The translations under genes were made by a program, and so were the position numbers. From Onthophagus taurus (Eukaryota > Arthropoda > Insecta > Coleoptera > Scarabaeidae), in the NCBI RefSeq assembly GCF_036711975.1, contig NC_091968.1, positions 26,769,001-26,833,000 of the forward strand: 64,000 nucleotides of DNA. The letters are read 5' to 3'. Under the pieces are notes generated by a model. It did not search any database. It saw nothing but the letters and a program-made list of their open reading frames with translations, and was not told where the DNA came from. Positions 12,501 through 23,269 of the stretch are shown here, piece by piece (position 1 is the stretch's first letter; each line of letters begins with the position of its first letter).

Positions 12501-15500
12501 AATGTCAACCTCAATTTTGACATATTTATAATCCTCATTAAATATCCTTTAAAATGAGTACAAATACGACATATTTATCTTCAATATTAATGAAGTTATG
12601 GTCAACTTCCGGTTAAGAATGTCAACGTCAATTTTGACATATTTGTAATCGTCGTGAAAAATCCTTTAAAATGAGCCCAAACATGATACGTTTAATTCCA
12701 ATATTACTCGAGATATAAACAACTTCCGGTTTGAAATGTCAATGTCATTTTGATATATTCTTAATTTTTATAAAATGTCTTAATATTTGTTACAAAAACA
12801 AAAATATAATAAAAAAAAAAATAAAAAATTAAGGTTGGTATTAATATTTAAAAATTAAATTGCTATCTTCATTGTTGCTAACTTCCGGTTTAATGTTTTT
12901 TATTCTAACTTTTTTGTTTTTTGAGATAAATACACCATGTTTGGACTCATTTTAAAGGTTTTTTAATAAAGATCACCATGAAGTTGTCCATTTGTCTATT
13001 ATATGATAACTAACTTCAGGTTTAAAATGTCAACCTCAATTTTGACATATTTATAATCCTCATTAAATATCCTTTAAAATGAGTACAAACACGACATATT
13101 TATCTTCAATATTAATGAAGTTATGGTCAACTTCCGGTTAAGAATGTCAACGTCAATTTTGACATATTTGTAATCGTCGTGAAAAATCCTTTAAAATGAG
13201 CCCAAACACGATACGTTTAATTCCAATATTACTTGAAATATAAACAACTTCCGGTTTGAAATGTCAATGTCATTTTGACATATTCTTAATTTTTATAAAA
13301 TGTTTTAATATTTGTCACAAAAATAAAAAAGTAATAAAAAAAAAATCAAAAATTAAGGTTGGTATTGATATTTAAAAATTAAATGGGTATCTTCATTGTT
13401 GCTAACTTCGGGTTTAATGTTTTTTATTCTAACTTTTTTGTTTTTTGAGATAAATGCACCATGTTTGGACTCATTTTAAAGGTTTTTTAATGACAATGAC
13501 AAATATGTCATAATTGACGTTGACGTTTCAAACCGGAAGTGATTATATTTCCATTAATATAAAAGTTAAATATGTCGAGTTTGGACTCATTTCAAAGGAT
13601 TTTTTATGAAGTTGACAAATATGTTGGTTTCATAAAGGTCTAAATCTCCTCTAACTTAATTGATTTCTTTTTAATGTTGAGGTTAAATCTGTCAAATTAA
13701 TTGACAGTTGGTAAGATTAACAGGGAATTTTGTTATATCAAGTTTTTAAATCAATTTATCACAGAGACGTTTACACAAATAATTAAAATAAAATAAACAT
13801 TTATTGGTTGTTAAAAAATGTTGTTAATTAATTATCTTTATTAATTTTTTTGAATCAAATTTATCCCCATTTTAATTCCACATAACCTATACAAAATAAA
13901 AACCAATGAGTTAGGTGAAGTTAGCTGTCAATATTTGACAATTAACTCATAATTTAGAACGTAGCCAATAAAATGTGAGAATTGTTAATTTCTTTGATGA
14001 TAACCTTAACTTATGGTTGTACTTTTCATAAAGTGTACTTCTTGTTTTAGCCATTGCACTGGTAGTGTACTAACTTCTGTCAGAATTTCGTCGATTTTTT
14101 CAGCAATATATTCTGTGGTATGTTTTATAAAACATATGGTTTGGTGAAGTAATAATGAAGTTAAGTTAAGCTCCAACCATCACACTGTAAGATAAGTGCA
14201 TTCGCTCTTCTTAATGGTCTCAAATATTTGAAAAATGATTGCCAGTGATTATTACCTGTTGCATAAACAGCCCTAGCTAATAGTTGATTTAGCTTCTCTT
14301 GTTCAACTTTTGATGCAACATTAATAAAACCATCAAGTGTGGAACTTGATGAGGGTCTATTTAAGAATTTTCTAGCGGAGAATATTTTTCTCTTTCATCT
14401 CTACACTGGACAATCAATTTTCTTTCCAACTTAGTTTCCTTAGAGTTGAAATCTCAAGTACTTGAAGCTCTCAATACACCTCATAGGGCTACTATGTTAC
14501 TACTATGTTAGTAAAAGTACAATATAATGCTAAATCATCAGCTTATCGCAATTACATCAAGCTCAATCAGTTCTTAACTAAGTGAGATATATTGAATAAA
14601 ATTGGACTTCTCTGTAGGAGGCCCCTTGAGGCAAACATAACTTTTAATAATTGATAAATAATTCTTTACTTACGTATTGCTTAGCCAAACGATATAAATT
14701 ATCCAACAAAGACGCCGTTGTGTCATCGATAAAAGCCCTTGCGACATTTTTTCCTGCCATCCTCGAAAGAATTTTCTTTTGAGCCCTTAGGCCGATATCG
14801 CGGGCCCTAAACGCACTTTCCGTCATGACTGCAACAACGCATAAAGCACTTTATTAATCGCATTTAAGAAACGTACGTCGTTATAAGAAAAGGAAATATT
14901 TACGAAACGATTAAGCAATAACCAAACAATAGATTAAGAACTAAACCATAACACCATTGTTATAATGAAAAATAATAATAAGACAAAATAAACGTTTTTC
15001 CTTATAATGTGTTAATAATGTGAATAATCGATTTTTATCGTATTTATGCGGAAATTATGACTAAAACGTTTCAATCATTTAAATTCTTTGGTTTAATTAT
15101 TATTTTATTAGGTTCTCGTTGAGGAATTTTATAAATTGAAATGACCTAGACCGCATATCACGAAGATTATTTTTCTCTTTTCCTTTTAACATCGCATTCA
15201 ATTCCAGGCAATTATTAATCATTAATACGACATTGAAGGAGACGAGTTCTCTTTTAAAAAAATCAACAACAAAACTCACCTAAATACTTCACTTTTAATT
15301 ATTTAAATTAAATCTTGATCATTATTTTATTTATTTAATAAACATTTAAATGACTCGTGTCTTTAACGAATTAGAATTATGCTCAAAAGGAGTGGGTACT
15401 TTTAGTTGAGATTATCTTATCGTGTTATTTTCCTTATCTAATTGAAAAGAAAATATGGGTTTAGCGAGATTGGTAAATAACTTTTAGATTAGAACGAAAC

Positions 15501-15951
15501 TGATTGTGAGTGAGAGAGAAAATGTTTAAAAACGGATGTCGAATCCCGTTTTTCCGTTTCCGTTCGGATAAGAAAACAAGAAAGAAAGGAACTTGCCCGG
15601 GTTGGAACGGAAAAGATTAAACTAGGACCAAGAACGAGCTATATCTATTAATAGGAGTGTTTTTGGTTAGATTTAACTTCCTCTTTCAAACACGTTTCAT
15701 TTATTTATTATTAGAGTAAAAAAATAACTTACCTGGATCCAACATTTTCTATTTTTTTAAATTTTTGGGGGTATGTAGGCGTTGTTTAAAAAATAATAAA
15801 ATAAATCCTAAAAAGCAAACAAAAAGGAATAAAAATAAAAATAAAAAGATGTAATAACATTAAAAGCGAATTACTTACATAAACAATCGTTGCATTCAGT
15901 TACAATACATTGATAAATCAACCAACTTTCCAATTCAACTATTGCGGTCAT
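9562..15951 (-). CDS. sigmar: TNFAIP8/TIPE-family protein (sigmar-like)
   Basis: TIPE proteins are six-helix, lipid-cavity cytosolic proteins that carry phosphoinositides and affect cell death, autophagy and cytoskeleton; the Drosophila member is sigmar. The core exon 14828-14674 encodes FRARDIGLRAQKKILSRMAG followed by FIDDTTASLLDNLYRLAKQY. It ends in phase 0 at donor GTAAGTAAAG and joins the last exon 9975-9562, which begins SNNKKEAEKLVKN and ends NKAIESGDL before the stop. The join reproduces the family's Y-x-x-N-KKEAEK block exactly. Two first exons splice in phase 1 to 14828: 15745-15733 (start MLDP) gives 193 aa and 15951-15879 (24 codons) gives 213 aa; the human protein is about 198 aa. 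The intron 9976-14673 carries a 521-bp satellite and a hAT relic. Confidence 0.93.
10050..10340. other. TIPE intron, leading sequence
   Basis: This is unique-looking AT-rich intron sequence between the last exon and the satellite array. No gene was seen. Confidence 0.4.
10340..13490. repeat. Satellite B, first array: ~521-bp units
   Basis: The phrase AACTAACTTCA (or a close variant) recurs near 10410, 10923, 11438, 11960, 12484 and 13006, giving six units of about 515-524 bp. Each unit contains three related blocks of roughly 120 bp, each starting with an AACTTC-CGGTT or ACTTCAGGTTTAAAATGTCAA theme and holding TTTTGACATATT and CCTTTAAAATGAG, followed by a spacer ending TTTGGACTCATTTTAAAGG. 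The array lies wholly inside a TIPE intron. Confidence 0.92.
13490..13630. repeat. inverted end unit of Satellite B
   Basis: After the last full unit the sequence turns round: GACAAATATGTCATAATTGACG, then GACGTTTCAAACCGGAAGTG, then GAGTTTGGACTCATTTC. This is satellite sequence in the opposite orientation. The same junction and order occur at 48740-48890, at the end of the second array. Confidence 0.75.
13630..14000. other. TIPE intron, dispersed-repeat pieces
   Basis: No gene. The stretch TTGACAGTTGGTAAGATTAACAGGGAATTTTGTTATA at about 13700-13737 has relatives near 23.29 kb and 6.12 kb, so it belongs to an unnamed interspersed family. Confidence 0.4.
14020..14400 (-). pseudogene. hAT-superfamily transposase relic
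   Basis: Minus-strand translation gives VASKVEQEKLNQLLARAVYA followed by TGNNHWQSFFKYLRPLRRAN at about 14390-14180. After a gap it gives HTTEYIAEKIDEILTEVS near 14110-14050. These match hAT transposases of insects, in which a 'LARAI-ATG' block, a 'FKYLRP' block and 'HTAEYIA-I-EV' occur in this order. The protein is internally deleted and out of frame. It sits in a TIPE intron. Confidence 0.62.
14830..15730. other. TIPE intron between first exons and core exon
   Basis: No gene. A GC-richer patch at 15530-15620 with a GTTTTTCCGTTTCCG stretch could be regulatory, but no defined element is recognised. Confidence 0.35.
15733..15745 (-). other. sigmar: TIPE alternative first coding exon (short form)
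   Basis: ATGTTGGATCCAG followed by donor GTAAGTT. The single base left over combines with TC at 14828-14827 to keep frame, giving M-L-D-P-V-M-T-E-S. Upstream sequence would be 5' UTR. The frame and perfect donor support it; expression is not shown. Confidence 0.6.
15879..15951 (-). other. sigmar: TIPE alternative first coding exon (long form)
   Basis: An open 73-nt exon beginning ATGACCGCAATAG and ending TTTAT before donor GTAAGTAATT. It encodes 24 residues beginning MTAIVELESWLIYQ and rich in Cys near the end, then joins 14828 in frame (TTC-ATG-ACG). It has the same phase as the short first exon 134 bp away, as expected for mutually exclusive first exons. Confidence 0.55.
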
Positions 15952-15959
15952 TTTATCCC

Positions 15960-16540
15960 CAAAAAAATCTTCACTTAATCTTAAATTAATCCAGGTTTGA
16001 AGTCATCTAAAATGAATAATTAAGTATTAATTAATAGTATTTAACGTCTTTTAAAACGAAGAAATATAACGAAAGAAATAATTATTAATGATTTGTTAAT
16101 AACATTTAAACGATAAATTGAAAAACCGTTGAGAGCCATCTAACGTCAAATGTCACAATTAATTTTATTTACATCTTTTTAATATGTTAAAAAAGTTTCT
16201 GATCCATAATAATTATGGAAATAATAATTAATAACTTATTAATAATTAATAATAATTAATTATTAACTCCCGTGACATTTTAAACGTCAGATGAAAAACA
16301 GATTGCTGTTATTTTATCTTGACAGTACGTGATGTCAAATTTCGTATAAACGTCAAATGGATTTTTGAGGTTAGTTATGTTTATTCGTAGTTGCACAAGT
16401 TTTTATCTGTTTTTTTTATAAGTAGCAGTTTAATAATCTAATTTCTAAGGTATTTACTAGATAATTCACATTTATTTTATATTTTATATAGATTATATAA
16501 TTTCACTTAATGTGTTATGATTATTTCGTATTAAAAAATG
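15960..16540. other. TIPE upstream region, AT-rich
   Basis: Upstream of the two first exons. No coding signal. Contains tracts of AATAATTAAT and a degraded interspersed repeat with GACATTTTAAACGTCA. Confidence 0.35.
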
Positions 16541-16544
16541 CACA

Positions 16545-16872
16545 GTGGAAGTTCTATATAAACGTAGTGATAAGGAAAGCACGACTGAAAGGTACACAAA
16601 CCAACAAGATTTACATTTCCAAACATTGATAGAAGCTAGGGAAATTAAGTGTAGAAAGAAGAAAAACTCAGATAGTGCTTCATTTTCAAGTCAAATTCGA
16701 CAGACAAAAAGTAGATGTTTTGTATACAATATTAAAATCAATGGCGAATTTACTCCAGTTTGCAAAAATGTCTTTTTATAAATACATGGAGTTTCTCGAG
16801 ATTATTCTATTAGTACAAAATAGAACACCTGTCGATATGAGACAGTTTCCTGTAATTATAACTGAAAATTAA
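16545..16872 (+). pseudogene. short relic of an unidentified dispersed ORF
   Basis: Two overlapping plus-strand frames: one carries KCRKKKNSDSAS then GEFTPVCKNVFL, and the shifted continuation reads IHGVSRDYSISTK then ETVSCNYN. The VCKxxFLxxHGVS pattern is familiar from transposon-like ORFs dispersed in insect genomes, but I cannot name the family. Stops and a frameshift show it is dead. Confidence 0.35.
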
Positions 16873-16879
16873 AAAAACA

Positions 16880-17680
16880 TATTTCTGATATTTCAAACAA
16901 ATACAATTGTTGAACTATTTAATTTATACTTGTTATACACAAAAGTTGGAATAGATTGCATTATTTCACATTTTTTATTAATATTTAATATTATTATTAA
17001 ATGACTTAATAAATTATTGATAGATGGCGCTCATATATATTTTTTTTAATTCAAATAAACAGCAATATTTGTGTTAAATTAAATGTCAAATCAAAAATCC
17101 TGTTTTTTAAGATGAATTACGAAAAGTTTAACATGTTAGAATGTTTAAAGTAAATTTTTAGTAGAATAATTTTTATAGTACCGTTATTTACAGGAAACTG
17201 TAAATTTAATTTCTTTGACGACACTAAAAAAAGTTTATTTATAGTTTTATTCTAAAACAATAAGAAATAGACCTCTCAAACCCTATATTTTTGTAATCAG
17301 AAAAAATAACGAATTTAATAATCGAATAATCACTGATTGTTTCCATTTAAAAAAACAAAAATTGTCATAATATGTAGAAATCTAAAACCCAAAACATTTT
17401 TTTGACTACGTCATCAAATTCTCTGTAAAAAAGTGTCCATATAATGTCGTAGTTATAATACTCCACCTATAATAATAACCAAAATAATTGCACTTGCTGG
17501 TTTTACGATATTTTCAATTTTGGCCTCTAGGGGAAAAACAAAAGACGATAGCGTTTTGAGGTTTTTGGCATTAGAAGTTTCTCGAAAAACGAGATCATGA
17601 CATGTAAGCTACTTTTTTTCTAACTTTTATAGTTTCCGAGATAGCCTATTCAGACATCGAATTTGAACCACCCTGTACTT
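16880..17680. other. unassigned AT-rich interval
   Basis: No gene seen. Near 17500-17680 the sequence ends with GAACCACCCTGTAC, which resembles the CACCCTGTA ends of the TIR elements described elsewhere, so part of it is probably a truncated copy of such an element. Confidence 0.35.
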
Positions 17681-17689
17681 CATTGACGT

Positions 17690-18043
17690 TTGAACGCTGT
17701 AAATTACAGATTTCTTTCTAATGTAATTCAAAATATGTGGTACCAGCACGATGGTGCCCCACCTCATCGCGGAAGAGTAGTTGTCGAGTGGTTAAACCAA
17801 TATTTTCCAAACAAGTGGTTTGATAATAATAGTCCATTTGCTTGGCCACCTAGATCCCTCGACCTTAATCCATTGGATTTCTACTTATGGGGTCATATGA
17901 AACAAATTGTGTACCAAGTGAAAATTAACACACGAGAACAGTTATTAAATAGAATACAAATGGCTGCTACTGAAATAAGAAATCAACCAGACATTTTAAT
18001 TCGTCTGAAGAACTCGTTAATTGGCAGAAAGAGGCTATTTTGA
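17690..18043 (+). pseudogene. IS630/Tc1/mariner transposase, C-terminal fragment
   Basis: The open frame contains the second catalytic aspartate in YQHDGAPPH and the third in PPRSLDLNPLDFYLWG, followed by HMKQIVYQVKINTREQLLNRI, typical of the end of this transposase group. There are 36 residues between the two aspartates. The N-terminal DNA-binding part and first aspartate are missing upstream. About 180 bp downstream the sequence ends in AATCACCCTGTATAT (18226-18240), a likely element terminus. The frame is intact for 117 codons, but the gene is truncated. Confidence 0.85.
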
Positions 18044-18289
18044 ACAATATTTGTAATATTTATGTGTTTTAAAAAAAATGTAGCAATTAATTATGATATA
18101 AAAATTAAAACTTTAAAGTGTTATAATTTCGTAAATAAATAATTGAAATAAGACATATGTTCATTAACATTTTTTTTGGTAATTGGATTAGCTATCATAT
18201 GTCAAAATGTGATGGTGAGCTAATAAATCACCCTGTATATTACGAAGGCGAGGCCAATAAATGGTTTTATATAATTGTATTTTTGCTTT

Positions 18290-18690
18290 AGGTTCAGTTC
18301 TTTCTTGCCAACGAGGGTGTTATTAATTTGATAGTAGACTGATACTTATTATGGTTCCAAGATATTCGTACTTTACTACCACTTCCAGTCGTCCCTCTAT
18401 TCTTACGTCAATTACTTACTGCCTGACATTAAGTCGGAGTTAGGTTGTGGTACCCCAGTCTCGTTTTGACTTGCTTTATTCTGTCCATGTATGCTACAAA
18501 GAGTAGTGGGCTTAAACTGACATCCCTTTTCCATTCTGAACTTTTCGGATGTCTTTCCATTCAGTCTAACCCTTCCCATTACGTTATGGTATGCGCTTTT
18601 GATTGCTCTGTTTAGTTTTGGATTTGTCCCAGTTCACTTAAAGTCTAGGAAGGCCAAATTTATATCAATTTATCTGTTTGGCCAGAACGC
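18290..18690 (-). pseudogene. non-LTR retrotransposon reverse transcriptase scrap
   Basis: Minus-strand frames, with shifts, give AYHNVMGRVRLNGKTSEKF and then RMEKGC at about 18595-18515, SPLLFVAYMDRIKQ at about 18515-18475 and VKYEYLGTIIS at about 18385-18350. This order (strand before the QG-xPLSP box, LF-x-Y, then the thumb 'YLG' motif) is that of non-LTR reverse transcriptases. It is heavily broken. Confidence 0.6.
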
Positions 18691-19110
18691 CGTTTATTCC
18701 TCTTCGAGTTTTTCTTCCTTCTGGGTTCTCAGCCGTTTTTCTAGAATTGTCTAGATTGTTCTTCTGATTCTACTTTCCTGGTTTTCCAATTCTTCCAGTT
18801 TTAATCTTACATATATTGTTGTTGTTTCTTTCAGAGCTGTTTTGAGGTTGGTATCAGTTATCAATAGTTCTGCTTCTTTTATTACCTTTACATCTTGTAC
18901 TGCATATTTCATGGATCTAGAGTAAGTCTATTATGCTCTTCTGTACTCTTTCTTTCGTTTCGTATGTTATTTTATGAATATTTTTGATTGTTAAAGTTGA
19001 AGTGGTAATAATTTTTCATATAACGAACTTTTGGCTACAGCAAACACTCTTTTCTCCATATTAGTCCGTTATATCGAGAGTTGCCCCCCTTAATAGTTTA
19101 ACGTAAAGAA
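18690..19110. other. unassigned interval
   Basis: Slightly GC-richer than its surroundings and possibly more of the same retrotransposon, but no further motif could be read. Confidence 0.3.
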
Positions 19111-19116
19111 TTTTAC

Positions 19117-19397
19117 GTAATTTAATGTAAAGAATGTTATTGAAATACTAAAAGTAGCGAGATATATATAAATCAAAACAGCTATTAAAAAAATCGACAA
19201 GAAATATTCGACATTCATCAAAATAATTCCAAAAATTTAGGTTGGTACCATTTTAGGGAAATGTGTTGTAAATTTAAACGTCAAAATGACGTTTAACGTT
19301 ACATGATGACATTTGTGTGTCAAAATAAAGAGTGTAAATAAGTATCTATATATTTAAGGATTTATATACATATATATCTAATTAAATACTTGTGTAT
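19117..19397 (-). repeat. K-core repeat, copy 1 (inverted)
   Basis: An interspersed module with landmarks GTTGGTACCATTTTAGGGAA, AACGTCAAAATGACGTTTAACG and CATGATGACATTTGTGTGTC. Related copies are at 20287-20414, 22924-23198, 26100-26450, 26680-27030, 29190-29490 and 32085-32400. Here it is reversed relative to most others. In several places it directly adjoins the GGTTTAGCCG hairpin. Confidence 0.75.
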
Positions 19398-19399
19398 TT

Positions 19400-20190
19400 A
19401 CATAAACATTCGTATTTTGACGATTATTCGAAATTATTGTTTTAATTAAATACAAAACATATTCACAATTCGAATAAAAACTCAAAAGCAATTAATTATG
19501 TAATGAAAAGAGATTGAATTGTGGGTTTGGAATTTGATTAAATTTAAATTAAATTCCGCTTATGTAATACTAATAAATCATAAAATTCGTTTATTATTAA
19601 TCGTTTATTTAAATATATAATAAATTAAGATTTAAATCGATTAAGTAATGAGATTCTTTAACACGGACTCGAGAACGACTCATACATTATGTATTGTGAA
19701 AAATTAACCGTTTACGCAACGATTTTATTGCGTTGTTAAAACTTCTTTTATTCTTTATCCACGTCGCTTTGGGTGATTTGTTTTAAAAACCGTTGGTGGA
19801 TAAGTTGCGATCCGTTAAATTCTAAGAAAGCACCAGGTGGAAATGTCGTTCCCCTCGAAGAACATCTGCCTCAAAGGTTTTCGTTAAAAAAAGGGGGCAC
19901 GTGCTTCATCTCCCCCTATTTTTACTTCCATTTCTTATTTAATTTTTTTCTTTAAAATTAAAGAAAAGCCGTTTCCGAGTTGCTTCTGAACCTTTGGAAT
20001 CCGTGACCTTCTCGGGTATTTCAAATGTCCGGCCACTCCTCTTTGCCCAGCTGTTCGCTCTTCTTGTCCCTCTTCGTGTATATGCAAAATCATACTCATC
20101 ATCATCTTTTCTCGCGGTCAATTCACTTTCAAGGTCAAAACACTCAATTTTTATTAAAATGTTTTCTTTTTTTTTAAATAAAACCTAGGT
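19400..20190. other. interval with a GC-richer unassigned open frame
   Basis: 19420-19490 is inverted relative to 23199-23268. The patch 19780-20190 is distinctly GC-richer. On the minus strand a stop-free frame runs from 20187 to 19939 and includes ESELTARKDDDEYDFAYTRR then RANSWAKRSGRTFEIPEK. It lacks an ATG near its start and has no clear donor or acceptor, and I do not recognise a family. It could be an exon, a promoter island or chance. Confidence 0.25.
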
Positions 20191-20286
20191 AATGGTATGG
20201 TTTAGTCACCGGAATTAAAGAATGACTCATTTTAGCCGTGATTAAATCATTGGGATTCTTAAAAATTAAAAAAAAAAACACTCAAC

Positions 20287-20414
20287 TGATCTTGGAGGAT
20301 TTTGAGATTTAGGTTTTTAACGATGTTGATGTTTAATTGTCAAATTGACGTTTAAAAGTCAAATATGTAATTCTGAATTTTATTATTTACTTTTATGTAT
20401 TAAATCTATTAGAT
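20287..20414 (+). repeat. K-core repeat, partial copy 2
   Basis: Carries the distal part of the K module (GAGATTTAGGTTTTTAACG, then GTCAAATTGACGTTTAAAAG, then TTTTATGTATTAAAT) and leads straight into the hairpin array. Confidence 0.7.
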
Positions 20415-20429
20415 ATGAAGACACACGGC

Positions 20430-22922
20430 TAAACCCTATACTTTCTAGTTATAGGTCTAGTGTTAGTTCTAGTTTTACACTATCACTAGAACTAACATAA
20501 AATCTAGAACTAGAATCATTCGGGTTTAGCCCCACGTCTCTCAAGACGGCTAAACCCGAATGTTTCTAGTTCTAGGTCTAATGTTAGTTCTAGTAACAGT
20601 TATAGATTGCGCTAGTTAGCATAAAATATCACTATGTTGCATTTTTCATTGCACTAAAACTAGAACTAACACAAGACCTAGAACTAGAATCATTCGGGTT
20701 TAGCCGTCTTGTGAGACGTGCGGCTAAATCCGAATGTTTCTAGTTCTCGGTCTGGTGTTAGTTCTAGTTTTATACTAGCTCTATCACTAGAACTAACACT
20801 AGACCTAGAACTAGAATCATTCGGGTTTAGCCGTCTTTAGAGACGTCCGGCTAAACTCGAATGTTTCTAGTTCTCGGTCTAGTGCTAGTTCTAGTTTTAC
20901 ACTAGCACTATCACTAGAACTAACGCAAGACCTAGAACTATAATCATTCGGGTTTAGCCCCACGTCTTTCAAGACGGCTAAACCCGAATGTTTCTACTTC
21001 TAGGTCTAATATTAGTTCTAGTAACAGTTATAGATTGCGCTAGTTAGCATAAAATATCACTATGTTGCATTTTTCATTGCACTAAAACTAGAACTAACAC
21101 AAGACCTAGAACTAGAATCATTCGGGTTTAGCCGTCTTGTGAGACGTGCGGCTAAATCCGAATGTTTCTAGTTCTCGGTCTGGTGTTAGTTCTAGTTTTA
21201 TACTAGCTCTATCACTAGAACTAACACTAGACCTAGAACTAGAATCATTCGGGTTTAGCCGTCTTTAGAGACGTCCGGCTAAACTCGAATGTTTCTAGTT
21301 CTCGGTCTAGTGCTAGTTCTAGTTTTACACTAGCACTATCACTAGAACTAACGCAAGACCTAGAACTATAATCATTCGGGTTTAGCCCCACGTCTTTCAA
21401 GACGGCTAAACCCGAATGTTTCTACTTCTAGGTCTAATATTAGTTCTAGTAACAGTTATAGATTGCGCTAGTTAGCATAAAATATCACTATATATTGCAT
21501 TTTTCATTGCACTAAAACTAGAACTAACACAAGACCTAGAACTAGAATCATTCGGGTTTAGCCGTCTTGAGAGACGTGCGGCTAAATCCGAATGTTTCTA
21601 TTTCTCGGTCTGGTGTAAGTTCTAGTTTTATACTATTTCTATTACTAGAACTAACACTAGACCTAGAACTAAAATCATTCGGGTTTAGCCCCACGTCTCT
21701 CAAGACGGCTAAACCCGAATGTTTCTACTTCTAGGTCTAATATTAGTTCTAGTAACAGTTATAGATTGCGCTAGTTAGCATAAAATATCACTATGTTGCA
21801 TTTTTCATTGCACTAAAACTAGAACTAACACAAGACCTAGAACTAGAATCATTCGGGTTTAGCCGTCTTGAGAGACGTGCGGCTAAATCCGAATGTTTCT
21901 AGTTCTCGGTCTGGTGTTAGTTCTAGTTTTATACTAGCTCTATCACTAGAACTAACACTAGACCTGGAACTAGAATCATTCGGGTTTAGCCGTCTTTAGA
22001 GACGTACGGCTAAACTCGAATGTTTCTAGTTCTCGGTCTAGTGCTAGTTCTAGTTTTACACTAGCACTATCACTAGAACTAACACAAGACCTAGAACTAG
22101 CATCATTCGGGTTTAGCCCCACGTCTCTCAAGACGGCTAAACCCGAATGTTTCTACTTCTAGGTCTAATATTAGTTCTAGTAACAGTTATAGATTGCGCT
22201 AGTTAGCATAAAATATCACTATGTTGCATTTTTCATTGCACTAAAACTAGAACTAACACAAGACCTAGAACTAGAATCATTCGGGTTTAGCCGTCTTGAG
22301 AGACGTGCGGCTAAATCCGAATGTTTCTAGTTCTCGGTCTGGTGTTAGTTCTAGTTTTATACTAGCTCTATCACTAGAACTAACACTAGACCTGGAACTA
22401 GAATCATTCGGGTTTAGCCTTCTTTAGAGACGTACGGCTAAACTCGAATGTTTCTAGTTCTCGGTCTAGTGCTAGTTCTAGTTTTACACTAGCACTATCA
22501 CTAGAACTAACACAAGACCTAGAACTAGCATCATTCGGGTTTAGCCCCACGTCTTTCAAGACGGCTAAACCCGAATGTTTCTACTTCTAGGTCTAATATT
22601 AGTTCTAGTAACAGTTATAGATTGCGCTAGTTAGCATAAAATATCACTATATTGCATTTTTCATTGCACTAAAACTAGAACTAACACAAGACCTAGAACT
22701 AGAATCATTCGGGTTTAGCCGTCTTGAGAGACGTGCGGCTAAATCCGAATGTTTGTAGTTCTCGGTCTGGTGTTAGTTCTAGTTTTATACTAGCTCTATC
22801 ACTAGAACTAACACTAGACCTAGAATCATTTGGGTTTAGCCGCACGTCTCTAAAGACGGCTAAACCCGAATGATTCTAGTTCTAGGTCTAGTGTTAGTTC
22901 TAGTTTTGCACTAGAACTAACA
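20430..22922. repeat. Hairpin satellite: ~428-bp higher-order array of GGTTTAGCCG palindromes
   Basis: The marker TAGTTAGCATAAAATATCAC recurs near 20613, 21041, 21469, 21772, 22200 and 22629, so the long period is 428 bp with one shortened unit of 303 bp. Each unit contains several inverted repeats whose arms are CATTCGGGTTTAGCC and GGCTAAACCCGAATG around short loops such as ACGTCTCTCAAGAC. These are flanked by CTAGAACTAACAC and GTGTTAGTTCTAG pairs, so almost every segment can fold. No coding potential. Confidence 0.92.
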
Positions 22923-22923
22923 C

Positions 22924-23268
22924 AAATATTTAATTAGATATATATGTATATAAATTCTTAAATATAGAGATACCTATTTACACTTTATTTATACATGTTT
23001 ACAATTTATACACATTTTGACATACAAATGTCATCATGTAACATTAAACGTCATTTTGACGTTTAAATTTACAACGCATTAATTTCCCTAAAATGGTACC
23101 AACCTAAATTTTTAGATATCATTTGATAAATGTCGAATATTTCTAGTCGATTTTTTTAATAACCGTTTTGATTTATATATATTTCGCTATTTTTGAGTTT
23201 TTATTCGAATTGTGAATTTGTTATGAAGTGCTTTTGTATTTAATTAAAATAATAATCGTCAAATTGTT
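22924..23268 (+). repeat. K-core repeat, copy 3, with inverted flank
   Basis: AAATATTTAATTAGATATAT linker, then CAAATGTCATCATGTAACAT, then TAAAATGGTACCAACCTAAA. The tail 23199-23268 is the reverse complement, with changes, of 19420-19490 on the other side of the hairpin array. Confidence 0.7.
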
Positions 23269-23269
23269 G

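Noticed and set aside
20430-22922. Regular repeats with palindromes resembling a CRISPR array
   Set aside because: Units are ~428 bp, have no short unique spacers, and are in an intron-rich eukaryotic genome; this is a satellite.
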